Assembly: GCA_003254905.1 (NCBI GenBank)
Contig: QANU01013978.1
Coordinates: 218,815 to 282,814 of the forward strand
DNA: 64,000 nt
Direction of reading: 5' to 3'
Source: Nissolia schottii
Lineage: Eukaryota; Streptophyta; Magnoliopsida; Fabales; Fabaceae
Under the pieces are notes generated by a model, which saw nothing but the letters and a program-made list of their open reading frames with translations, was not told the DNA's origin and did not search any database. The translations under genes were made by a program, and so were the position numbers. Shown piece by piece: positions 48,035 to 60,188 of the stretch (the first letter of the stretch is position 1; each line of letters begins with the position of its first letter).

Positions 48035-48677
48035 TGCCAGTAAGTCTTCGCTTTACTCCTTGAGATTGACGATGCGAGTCATGTTAATCCCTAAGTTATG
48101 GAAACACATCCTATGGGGTCTCTGAAGTTGCCAGACTTATTCAAGTTAGTCTCTGAGAGGGACTAATTTGATTGATGTTGAAGGATTATATCAACCGACT
48201 TTTAGGACCAAATGATGCATTTTCATAACCTAAAAACTAGCATGATTGGCACTACTAATCCCAGAGACTAAAATGAATGTTACTCGTGGAAGCTTCTTAT
48301 GCTGTTGTGTATCTTTTTTTTTTTTGTTTCTTTATGTATTTTTTTATGCCCCCTCTCTTTTTCTTTCAAAGTGGAGCTGGCTATGTAAATTTTCCATAGC
48401 GAAAGGGAAAGAAAACTATACATAGTTGAGAATGCCAGTCCAGGCCATCATGGAGGTATCGAGTGACTGGTAATTTAAGTGTCAATAAATTGAGGTTGTG
48501 GAAAGATAAGAGTATGATTTGTATTGCTTGTTTGTAACGAAATGTTGTGTAAAATGTACACCGAAGTAAATAATCTTTGTATAGTTCTTTCTCCCCCCAC
48601 CCCCCAATTTCTTGAAGGAAAAAACCTTTCAATGAGTTTTACTTACTATTACGAGTTAAATTTGAGTCCAAGTTATA
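48035..48677. other. 3' untranslated and intergenic DNA of the ARM gene
   Basis: T-rich sequence with C-rich and pyrimidine tracts (48590-48606). The transcript end cannot be fixed. No further gene. Confidence 0.4.
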
Positions 48678-49800
48678 TGTTATGACTCTAAGATGAGGTG
48701 AGTCCAACATATCAACAACTCAACTAGTTCGGCCTGAAAATCATAACCGCTCATATTTATCCAAGCAATAAATGCTCGTTAGCATAACACTGATAATGTA
48801 CCAAGGCCTACATAGGCATCATTATTCAATAATTAGCTCAATAAAGCTAACCTAAACAGCTACAAAGACCTAATTAATGCTACCTAACGATCGGAACTAA
48901 TACGGCCACTAATGGTATATAAGCATGAGTTTTACACATGTTGGGGTACATTTTTCTAATCATTACATTTACCTCATAGTTCACTCACAAACTAACTTGG
49001 GCGTCAGAGTATCTTTTGTAGGTACCACCCTTGCCATCCAAGGCCAACAACAACCAATGTGCTCATCTCCTTCAAGTTCTTGGAACCAACCCAAGGACAA
49101 AGTTACAGGTAACAACTCGGAACCTATTCAATTTGTCTGTAACATTGGCGCCGTCTGTGAGAACAACTGATCACCACTTGCGGTGATCGTCTTCTTTTTC
49201 TTTTACATCTTGTACCTTCTTTTTCAAGATAGTGAGCATAAACAACAATTCAAGACCAAGTCATCTCCAGTGACTTTTGACACCTCTGGATGGTCTAACA
49301 GCTACCGATTCTTGAACTAATCCTGAGAAGGCCCCTCCCATATGTCCAAATCAGAGACCACGAGTTATTTCTCATAAGGCCCCAACCTCATGGAGTTAAC
49401 CCTGCCTAGGAAATGGAAGTTGTATGAGATCTACAAAATCTTGTAAGAACTCATCAACAACAAATAAACGCTTTGGAAGTTTGCAAATAGATGGGATCCC
49501 ATCAAACATCTCAGAGTGTGAACAAATACGAACAACAATCAATCTCGAGATGGAACGGTGACATTTCCCATCATGACCTTCGTCACCATCTTAATAGGCA
49601 ACGACAAGAAGGAGAGTTCTCTCAGAGGATAGGTGGAGAAAATGAGCATGAGTTGTGCCATGGTGTCCGGGACAGGGGGCTCTGAGTTGAGACTCGCTCA
49701 CCTGAACTGAATGCAACACCCTAGCTAACTGCCCATGCTCGAGCCATATGTAATGCTCGCTAGGTTGTTGATTCATTGGTGGGGTATCCATAGCCCTTAA
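48678..49800 (+). mobile_element. Gypsy-class LTR fossil with primer site and leader
   Basis: An LTR-like block (about 48678-49144) starts TGTTATGACTC, contains ggtatataagcatgag near 48914 as TATA, and ends ...GTAACA. It is followed at 49146 by TGGCGCCGTCTGTGAG, the primer-site form of plant Tat-type gypsy elements and the sister of the site at 25345. About 650 bp of leader or gag-like sequence follow without a clear domain. The rest is absent: a broken copy. Confidence 0.65.
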
Positions 49801-50593
49801 TCTTTTCGAAAATACGATTTACAACAAAATACGGACCATATTTTTTTGAATATAGTTGATCATTGCATATGTATACAAATTATGAGCCGTGCGTGAATGT
49901 GAACATATATATTATAAACGGTAGAGCATAAGCTTATCGGACAAGGTATTCACGTCCAGGCAGTCTAAAATAAACAGGTACATGGTCCATTACACATAAT
50001 TGCATCAGTAATAATATAGTAGAGTAGTCTACATATAACCATCATACATAAATAGATACAAAACAAGTACTCCAAGATAAGGCAAGGCTGCTGAGTTCTT
50101 GAACGGAATCCTCTATCCGTCCGGTCTTCACCTCTTCACGGCTCGACAGGTGGCTCTTCTTGGTACTCCTCGTAGCCCGTATAATCCTCGTTCGCCCCTG
50201 GAAGCATAAGGGAATGGGGGTGAGAACTTGCGTCCTCAGTGGTTGGCCCTAGTATTGGGGTATGTTGTTTCTTTCTCTCTTATGAACCAGGCCGCTCAGG
50301 TGTTTCTAGGTGAAAACATGCATACTGGTATCCTACTGATTATTATCTGGCCTAAGGTCCTGAACGGCTTTATCTAAATTTATCTAGGTGACGGGGGACT
50401 AATCTTGTTTACTAAAGTTACGCGCTTGCAACCTGCATGTCAATTATCATTAGACTAACCATCTCGGGTCGTTCCCTTGACGATACATATTACACGAACA
50501 ACCATAAATGAATATTAATGCAAATACAAACATTCATTCAATTATAAATACATAGCTACATGGTGCATGGGAGCATTGGGGATCTCTTACGCG

Positions 50594-50733
50594 TACCGGC
50601 TTGCCGGGTTAGCATCCTGCTTCTCCTCTGTGGCATGTGCCGGCTTGCCGGGTTAGTACATCTTTTCTATAGGCATACCGGCTTGCCGGGTTAGCTCTCT
50701 ATCTCCATACGAGTACCAGCTTGCTGGGTTAGC
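50594..50733. repeat. Four-copy array of a 20-bp unit
   Basis: taccggcttgccgggttagc or close variants start at 50594, 50638, 50676 and 50714, a 38-44 bp period with non-conserved spacers. The core ccggcttgccgg is itself nearly palindromic. Confidence 0.9.
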
Positions 50734-51130
50734 GCTTTTTCCTCTACTTCCTCCTTTTACTATCCATCCTCTACCTTCTAGTGTCATTAACCTCTTCAAA
50801 TCAATCTACCCTTGGGCGACTAATTCGTTAACCAATCCAAACTTGTAAGGACGGACAAGGTAACACATCGACCAATTCACTTGTGAACTGGTGAGGGGCT
50901 CGTCTGTAAGACTTTGCCAAGAGAGGGCTTTCCTAACAAATAACTATACACGTATTTTCCTAAGTTCCATTATGCTTTCTTGAACATTAAGTCATTGACC
51001 TCTAGTGTTCTAGGGTTGTCCTAACTCCTAGGTGACATCCCATCCTCATGATGCATGCTCAAATACATAATATGGCCTAACCTTACTCATTGGATCCCCT
51101 GGAAACATTAAACTCCCAACTCTGCCAGGT

Positions 51131-51360
51131 TTCATTCGAATGCTTGCTGTGGTATTCGAATGAAATCCCTCGGAGTCCTTTCATTCGATTGGAATAGGCT
51201 TTCATTCGACTTAATTCCCTCGGCATCCTTTCATTCGAATACTAGGGGATTCATTCGATTGAATTCCTAAAAATTAGCCTCATTCGACTGCTGAGGAACT
51301 CATTCGAAGGAAAGCTCATTTTGGGCTTTCATTCGACTGAATTCCTGTAGTATTCAAATG
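51131..51360. repeat. Cluster of CATTCGA words
   Basis: Nine attcga words, plus one attcaaatg variant, occur in 230 bases, most as ttcattcga followed by a, t or c. The spacing is irregular (about 20-40 bases), with 'aattccc/cctcgg' filler repeated between several. Confidence 0.85.
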
Positions 51361-52224
51361 CTTGCTGGAAAAATTGCCTCTCGAGGCTCCAGTTCTCATT
51401 TTTCCACTGTTCCTAGGGTTCCAAGTAGTACAGTTATACGTTTCATTTTGCAATATTTTCCAAAACCCTTTTAAACCCATATTCTCCCAAAATACTACTA
51501 ATAAGATTTACAGTCAGATACAGAAATAAACACATATACAGTTAATAATTAATCCACATAGACAGTGGGCTTAGGATTATCCACTTCCTATGTGCGTTCC
51601 GGTCCAAGATCTGTGATGAGGGAACTGTCCTCGTCACATGGGTATATTCCTCCTATTTTTCCTAAGCTCGATAACGGAACCGCGATGTGCCAGTACAACA
51701 CTGACAGCGTAACTTTTCTGAATGTTTTCTTTCTTCAATTCTGAGGGTGACTTAAAGCCTTTTATAGGCACGTCCCCCTCAGCTTCCCTTCCCCTTTTTC
51801 CCTTTTTCTTTTTATTTTAATTTTATAAAAATCTAATATTATATTATTATTTCATAAAAATATCCGATTAATTATCTTTCGCGCATGTATGGGTATCCTA
51901 AAAATATCCCGAACATGTCTCCGCGATCTACCAATTCCCCTTGCCCTAGTGGCATGTCAGATTAAGGTATTCGGAAACACCTCTCTTCTAGGAGTATGCT
52001 TTACGAATACCTTTGGGACCTGACGGGGTTTCCGAATTGGATAGAAATCGACACGGACCTTGCGGCATCCCGCAAGACCACGAAACATTCATTTCGGCTG
52101 ACATCGGGAAACAATTAATGTTCCAAATAATTTTCTCAGCCTTAATATCCGTCCCTTACATGCCGTAATTATCCAAAATTAAAATTTGAGCGAAATTCTC
52201 GTAAGGAAAAGGTCGGGATATTAC

Positions 52225-54171
52225 ACTCGACATTATGAGAAATGGGAAATTCAGAGATATGTCTCGTTCCCGCATTCCTACCGTATCTAGAAGAAGGAGG
52301 GGATCATCAATTGAATCTCAGGGGTCATTTGAACCACCTAACCAATGGAGGCAGCGTGGACAACGTTCAACTCTTCATTTCGCCGCCACATCGTGTTGTT
52401 GTTGCCATTGTGGTCTTTTCTTCGTGCGACTAGGAATGACTTATGCACAGTTGACTATTCATGCCACCTATTTGATGAAATTCCTTCGTCAAGTGACACC
52501 ATCAACAATAGCAAAAATAACAAACTTTGCTAACTCTGCCTTGTTATTTTTCAAATTTGACCAGCCTTATTTCTTTAGTTTTGGGATTCTTTTGTTTTGC
52601 ATGTTCGATTATTTTTTTGAGATTTTAAATTTGTTTGAATTGATGTTTATGGGTTATTGCACTTATTTCCAGTTTTTGCTTTTGATTGCTTTGAATTATA
52701 TTTGGTTGGTGGACAAGGCACACTAGGTGTTTGAGAAATTCGATTAAAGGTTTCTTGGGAAGCTGGAACTCCATTGTTACATGGCATATTAGAAGCATGC
52801 AAGGTGTTAGACCGGTTCTGTTAATTTTAGGGGTGGAGAGGTGTAGAGAAATGAAAATTTAGTTTTAAATTAGGGGCTTCACAATTAAAAATTAAAAAGA
52901 CAAAAAAATAAAAATAAAACATTCTATAGCAAGTAAATATGCACATTAAAAATGAAAATGTTACCAGAATCATCCCACCAAAACACACAAGAATTATTGA
53001 ACATGCCATTGAAAATAAGAATTATTGCATAAGATATTGAATCTTCTATAGTACATAAATGTTTTCGGAATTTTTTTCTCTTTTGTCACTACTGTTCAAA
53101 GAAATTATTAAATTATCCTCGTTTTCAAATAATTTACCAATATACCACGGTTTGTGCTGACGTGGCATCCGCGCCACTCGTGGCATGCCATGCAGGATTT
53201 GCCAATACGATAGGCGAATTCTCCCTGAATTCGCCAACATGGTAGGTGAATCCAATGAAATAAAAAATGAAATGACACTAAAATCGCCATCAAGGTTGGC
53301 AAATTCAACATGAATTTGCCTCCTTTGTTGGCGAATTCAAGTCGACGTGGCCTATTTATTTACCCTTTCACCCCCATTTCTCTCCACTCCTCTCATTTTC
53401 TCAAAATTTACTTATCTCTCTAGAAATTTTCTCTCTCTAATTTCCTTCCCATTTCCGTGAATGTGCGGGAGGGAAACAAAAATGGTTGGTACCACAAGAA
53501 AGTTTGTTTTTTACTGGATGTTCTTTCCTTCCATTTTCCTTATGTAACAAAAATCAACGAAATTCATTTCTTTCCACTCAACTCCTTCCACTCAATTTCC
53601 ATCCAACCAAACACACTTTTAAATAACTTTGGCTAAGTATTCTGAAAAAAATATATAAAAACAATGAAAACAAAAACAGGATTAAAGTAGAAGACAAAAA
53701 CATAAAATTTAAGATTACTTTAATCTCAGAATAATCTTTTAACTAATTTGTGTATATTTAAAAAGGAGATATGCATGGTCAAAAGCTAATGACTCAAGTG
53801 ATATTTCTCTTGGTCATGTATCAAGGGATTGTGTGTTTAAATCCACTAAAGAAGGAAAAAAATAACACACAACCAATAGTTCGGCAAAGCGGAAACATAT
53901 TTTAGTTGTCAAAACAAAAAGGAAGAATACATGATATATGTCTGAGAATGACTTTTAAGTTAATTTTTGTATTTTCAAGACAGAATGATACAAGGAATAT
54001 GTCTTTGTTGTTCTTGTTTCTCTGTATTTTTTGTTCTAAAATACTTATCAAATACTATTTTAAAGTTTATTTACCTCTTGAAAAGAAAAAAAAGGGTAAA
54101 CATTGCATGCCTCTTATACCATTTACCTTTGAGAGAAATTCTTCCATAAACACAAGTTTGACATATCATAT
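52225..54171. other. Intergenic DNA, no gene recognised
   Basis: The 163-codon frame at 52235 starts just outside the LTR-like block and becomes hydrophobic low-complexity sequence; no domain is recognised. 53190-53345 contains inverted short words (listed separately). Confidence 0.4.
53190..53345. repeat. Cluster of inverted ggcgaattc / gaattcgcc words
   Basis: ggcgaattc, gaattcgccaac, aggtgaatcc, ttggcaaattc, gaatttgcc and ttggcgaattc alternate in both orientations, each around a GAATTC-like core. The cluster could fold into a multi-stem structure. It lies before a CT-rich stretch that resembles a leader. Confidence 0.65.
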
Positions 54172-54354
54172 ATTTTTTTTAGGTTGCCTGCCCGGTATCC
54201 AAGACTTAGTCTTGACTGATCCGGGTCGACCTATGTCGCGCACATGACTATGGCGGGTGAGTTTCCCAGCGTGGATAATTGTGTACACAAGGTCTCGAAT
54301 TCGGGATCTTGCTTAAGCGATACCCAGCCGCTTACTACTTGGATCAACCTCCGT
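54172..54354 (-). mobile_element. SINE copy 4
   Basis: Reverse-oriented copy: poly-T, aggttgcctgcccggtatcc, the central gactatggcgggtgag, inverted B box ggtctcgaatt and inverted head ccgcttactacttggatc. No clear target duplication. It is the closest copy to DEG7. Confidence 0.8.
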
Positions 54355-55005
54355 GGGTCAATAAAAATAGATTTTATCATCATGTCTCAAGATGTATTTT
54401 CTCACTTATGAGTTCCATTAATTTTATTGTGAGCGTGTGTATATATGATTTAGTAAACCTGTGCCCACCAAATAATTTTTTACCTTTCAACTCTTAAACT
54501 AACACCATTATAAAAAAAAAGAAGAAGAGATTTTACTAACAAGTGTCTTAAAGACACTTGTTAAGAGAATTAACATGAAATGTTTTAAACTTTCTAACAC
54601 TTTGAATACATCAAACACTTTTAAACATTTTTAATAAAAACATTTTACTTATAGATTCCTTAATTAGGGATTTATGATAAATCAAATATTAGAGATAGTA
54701 AGCAAGAAAAAATAACAAGAGATAGAAAATTATATTACTTAATAATCTATCATCACCGCCGGATGACTAAATCAACTAGAAGCAAACCAAAGTAGAAATA
54801 AACAAATCTAACATATAGTATTACCCTTATACCACTGCATCACGGGCCAAAAAGTCTAGTTAGAAAACAATGCATATGTCATGAATAAGACAAACGAAGG
54901 TTAGTTGAATCAAGTACGAGCATGGCAGAGACGATATAGAAAGGGTAGGTGGATCAAATCGAATGGTGTATATATGACCAGCCCACACCGCGGAAGGCTA
55001 ACGAG
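54355..55005. other. Intergenic DNA upstream of DEG7
   Basis: Contains a perfect palindrome at 54538-54562. The DEG7 promoter must lie here, but no TATA box is obvious. Confidence 0.45.
54538..54562. repeat. Perfect 12-bp inverted repeat
   Basis: AACAAGTGTCTT and AAGACACTTGTT face each other across a single A, about 445 bases before the DEG7 start codon. Confidence 0.85.
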
Positions 55006-58000
55006 ATGGAGGGATCGGGCAGTGGAGGAGGAGGAGGAGGGGCAGAGGAGTTGTGCATGGAAGTCAACCCTTCCCCCCGGCAGCAGGAGAACGCCTCCGC
55101 CACTGCCGAGGACTGGCGGAAGGCGCTGGACAAGGTGGTCCCCGCCGTGGTCGTACTCCGCGCCACCGGCTGCCGCGCGTTCGACACCGAGCTCGCGTCC
55201 TGCTTCGAAGCAACGGGCTTCGTCGTTGACAAGCGCCGCGGCATCATCCTCACCAACCGCCACGTCGTCACGCCTGGTACGTACCGGACCCTTGCTTGTT
55301 ACCTCTATGCTTACTATCAGTTCAATGATATCATGTGAAGTCAACTATGGTCTATCATGGTCAATAAGGGTATTTTGGTAAAATTGTACTCCTTCTTGCC
55401 ACTCCTTCCTCCACCCCTCTCGGTGGTCCTTCGTCCCACCTCTGCCGCTCCTTCTTCGGTAACGCGGCAGATCTGAGACCGTGACGCACCGCGGATCTGA
55501 AACGGCGGTGCTCGGCACATCTGAATAAGGCGGCGTCGTCGAGCACTTTGTCAAGGTCCTTCTCGATGTGCTTTGTACGTTCATGGAAGGTTGGATTGTG
55601 TGCGATTTGCAAGGCCGACTGATTATCACAAAACACAGTGGCTGGTGCCTGCAGTTTCAGAGCTAGATCAGATAACAGGAAATTGATCCATTGAATTTCA
55701 CATGTTGCAACAGCTATAGCTCGATACTTGGCTTCACAGGAGGAACGAGAGAGCACGTTCTGCTTCTTGGCTTTCCAACTTATTAGAGATTTGCCAAGAA
55801 ATATACAGAAACCAGAAGTGGATCTTCTAGTGTCAGGGCAACCAGCCCAATCAGCATCCGTGTAGGCTTGTAATTGCAAGGGGGAATCACTGGGAAAGAA
55901 CAATCCCAGGCCTGTTGCTGCCTTGACATACCTGAGAACTCTCATTGCTGCTTGGTGGTGAGTGGACGTGGGTGTTGCCATGAACTGGGCTAATTGGTTT
56001 ACATCAAATGAGATATCTGGTCTAGTGGTTGTTAGGTAAATAAGGCGGCCAACAAGGCGGCGATAGGCTGATGGAAAGTCTCTGAGAGTTGTCCATGGGG
56101 GTTGAAGCCGGTTTGCAGGCCATGAGGGAAGCATCCTCTAGAATCTCCAATGCATACTTTCTTTGAGACAAAGATATGCCTAAGAAATTTCTAGCAATTT
56201 CCAAACCTAGAAAATACTTGGCCTCTCCGCGGTCTTTGATTTTAAAAGCACCATGAAGAAATGCCTTCATTTCTGTGATGGCTGCTAGGCTGCTGCTTGC
56301 TAAGAGAACATCATCTGCATAGACCAATAGTGCAGTGAAGGAATCAGATGTGTTTCTGATAAACAGGGAGTGATCTGAGTTGGATTGGATATACCCACAA
56401 GAAGTGAGGGCAGTGGACAATTTGGAAAACCATCTTGCTTGCTTAACACCATATAGGGATTTTTGCAAAAGACAAGCTTTGTTGGGACCCGGATCAAGAA
56501 ACCCTTTGGGAATTTGCATATAGACCTCTTCATGAAGATCATCATGTAGAAATGCATTATTAACATCAAGTTGATGTAAATGCCATTTCATGATTGAAGT
56601 AAGTGCCAATAACAATCTAACAGTAGTCATTTTAGCCACAGGGCTAAATCTGTCCATGTAATCCACACCATGAGTTTGGTTGTATCCTTTGGCAACCAAG
56701 CGAGCCTTGTACCTCTCAATGCTACCATCTGCCTTTAATTTTATTTTGTATACCCATTTGCACCCAAGTGGATGTTTGCCTGGAGGGAGATCAACCAACT
56801 TCCAAGTATTATTCAACTCCAAAGCTGCAATTTCAGCAGCCATTGCATCTCTCCAGCAAGCATGTTTTGCAACTTGAGTATAGGAACTTGGTTCAGACAT
56901 GGCAGAGAGATTCAAAGCAAATTTTCTGTAAGCCTGAGAAAGGACATTGTAGGAAAGAACATTCTGCAGAGGATAGGCAGGGGTGGATGCAGCAAGTGCT
57001 GAATGATCTGTAGGTTGTAACATGTTGCAATGATAATCCCTCAAGTAATGAGGAGTGGATTTTGGCCTGGATGACCTCCTTGGTTGAGAAAGTTACTGCT
57101 GCTGGACAGGTCCATCAGTTTGCTGCTGCTGAATTATGCTATCAAACCTGTTATGGATTGGAGCAAATGGAAGAGGCTCATCTGAGTAAGTGGTGGAACC
57201 AGATAAGTCAGGGAAAACAAAAGGGCTGTGTTGTTCTGAAGTGGTAGGATAAGGGAAGAAATTTTCATAGAAATGCACATTCCTACTAATGAAAATTTCC
57301 CTGCTTGAGATGTCATAGAGGATAAACCCTTTTACTCCAAATCTATAGCCCAAAAAAATGCATTTCCTGGCTCTAGGGTCTAGTTTGCTTCTATTTCTGT
57401 GAAGTGAATTGGCAAATACAAGACATCCAAAGACCTTGAGAAATGATAAATCTGGTTCCTTGTTGAATAGAATGGAATGAGGAGATCTGTTTTCAAGGAC
57501 TGCAAATGGGAGTCTATTGATGATAAAGGCAGCATGTTGAACAGCAAAGGACCAGAATTGTTGGGGCAAGTGAAACTGAAACAAGAGAGCTCGAGTGACA
57601 TTTAGTAAGTGTTGGTGCTTCCTTTCAACAACAGCATTTTGCTGTGGACATGACAGCTGATGAATGATGCCTTTGACAGAGAAAAATTTCTTCAAAGCAA
57701 ACTCGGGGCCATTGTCACTCCTAACCTTCTTGACTACCTTGCTAAATTGAGACTCAACCATAGTAATAAAGGCTTTTAATGCAATGGCAGCTTCAGACTT
57801 GGCTTTTAGTAAATAAAGCCAAACATGCCTGGTGTGGTCATCTACCACAGTCAGGAAATATCTATGCCCTTGCATTGATGGCATTGGCAGCAGCCCAAAG
57901 ATGTCAACATGGATCAAATCAAATGCTTTGAGTGTGTGTGAAGAGCTAAGTGTAAATGGCGGAGCCTTTTGTCTAGACATATGACAGATATCACATATTG

Positions 58001-60106
58001 CAGTAGAGTTATTGACAGCAACAGGTATAAAACTGAATTGAGAATGCATTATTTTCAATTTGTCCTTAGGTACATGACCAAGGCGAAAATGCCACAAATC
58101 AAACACATTATTTTGAACAAAATTCAGAGAATGAGCAATTACAGGGGCTGAGTTGCATATTACAGGATCTTTGAGTATGTATAAGCCATGCTCCACATTA
58201 GCAAGTCCAATCTCCTCCATGCTGTGGCAATCCTGAATTGCACAAGATTCAAAGTAAACTCTAACGATGCAATCATTGTGAAGACACAATTTGGTGATTG
58301 CAATCAGATTGAAAGCAAAATTGGGGATATACAGAACATTAGTGAGGCATAGTCTGTTATTGAAAATGATTGTTCCTGCAACATTAGAAATTAAGGACTG
58401 TCCATTTGGCAAAGAGATAGAGACCGGTGGTTTAAGAATTCTATGAGAGGTGTAAAAGTCCATGGAGCAACAAATGTGATCAGTAGCCCCCGAATCAAGT
58501 ATCCATGGCATAGAGACAGAATTACCTGACGCACCATTGTTAGCAAGATTCACATGTGCTGATGAAGCAAATGAGCCAGGTTTCTGAATCAGTGCCAAAA
58601 GGCTTTGATATTGGTCAGCTGTGAATCCAAACTGAACAACATTATCAGTAGCAGGTGCAACATTAGCAACAGAACCACTTGAAGAATCTGCAACAACAAC
58701 ATTGGCACGTTTGTTGGAATTCTTGAATTTATAACCATCAGGATATCCATGTTTCTTATAGCATTCCTCCACTGTATGTCCACGGAAGCCACGGAAGCCA
58801 CAGAAGGTGCATTTCTTGCCCTTGGAAGAAATTGAATTCTTGTCAATCGTGGATGGTTTTGCACCAGAAGAGATGTTAAGCATCAATTTGGCCTCAGATG
58901 TGCAAGAAAACTGTCTTTCATGCTGAATGACAAGTGAAAATATACGATTCAATGGGGGCAATGGATCCATGAGAAGGATTTGCGATCGCACAGTGTGGAA
59001 ATTATCATTTAACCCCTTCAAGAACTTGACTACTCTGTCAGCATCTCTGTGCAACTTGATGGCAGAAACCGCACCACATGAGCAAGGAATGGCACACGAA
59101 CAAGATGGTAAAGGTCGGAAAACATCCAATTCATCCCACAAGACCTTCAATTCTGTGAAAAATTTGGTGACCGAAAGTTCACCTTGCTTGATGGAAGCAA
59201 CCTCTTCCTGGAGATCAGCTATATGGAACAAGTCTCCTTGAGAGAACCTATCCTTCAATTCTTGCCATACTTCACATGCCTTGTCGATCCAGATCACGCT
59301 TTGTGCTATGGAAGGGTCAATTGCACGGATCAACCATGACAACACCATATGGTTGTAGCGCTCATAGTGTGTGAACAGGGGAGAGGTCTTGGTAGGAGCC
59401 GTGATAGAGCCATCAACAAAAGCAAGTTTGTTCTTGGAAAGCAACGCCATCCTCATGGCGCGTGACCAGCTGTGGAAATTCGGGCCAGTGAGTAGGGAGT
59501 TCTCGTTGGGGTGAAGGACAAGAGAGGGGTTCTCGTTGGGGTGAAGGTAGTAGGGAGAGAGAGGATCCGAAGCAGGATCAGAAATTGGTGGAGTGGGATC
59601 CATGGCTGCCATGGAAGCTGCAGAGAACGAAGGTGCAAGGAAGAAGAAAGCGGAAGCAATTAGAAACTTGATGATACCATGATAGAACTACAAATCGAGA
59701 GAGGAAAAGAGGGAGGAGTTTGTTGGGAGAAAAACAAAATGAATTGTTAAAATTGATAGCAGCAAGGAATGCTGTAATATATATACATGTAGCTTGTGGC
59801 ACAAGCAAAATAACACACTAGCACTCAATAACTAACTTAACAACCTTCAACAGCTTCTAACTGATTAAACTACCTGTCATCCAACTCACGTGGATGGTTG
59901 TCTAACACTCTGCCATATCTGGAATTCATGCCATGTCCCTATTGAGGTTTTCATGGTCTTAAAATGTGTTTGTTTAAGTTAACTTTCTGCTGCTGCCTTC
60001 AATGTGCAGGACCTGTTGTTGCTGAAGCTGTGTTTTTGAACGGAGAAGAAGTTCCGGTGCATCCGATATACAGAGATCCAGTGAGTAAACTTTGTTTATA
60101 GCTTTG

Positions 60107-60188
<82 letters not shown>

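Larger units (their letters stand above)
49801..52224 (+). mobile_element. LTR-like block with internal repeat arrays
   Basis: The right end is GGGATATTACA, mirrored by the TGTAATATCCC form often seen at plant gypsy LTR starts. The word gggggtgagaacttgcgtcc followed by tcagtgg (about 50216) parallels words in the blocks at 9263 and 39019, so the three belong together. Inside are two repeat arrays (50594-50733 and 51131-51360). No coding region is seen. The left boundary is uncertain. Confidence 0.45.

Noticed and set aside
50594-50733. CRISPR-like array (20-bp repeats, about 20-bp spacers)
   Set aside because: Only four copies, with variant repeats and uneven spacing, inside an LTR-like block of a plant nuclear genome, and no cas genes.
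52235-52726. 163-codon open frame beside the LTR-like block
   Set aside because: The beginning is basic and the end is phenylalanine-rich, like translated AT-rich DNA. No family is recognised.
54910-55344. Open frames antisense to DEG7 exon 1
   Set aside because: They are GC-rich shadows of the real exon, which has splice-consistent homology to DEG7.
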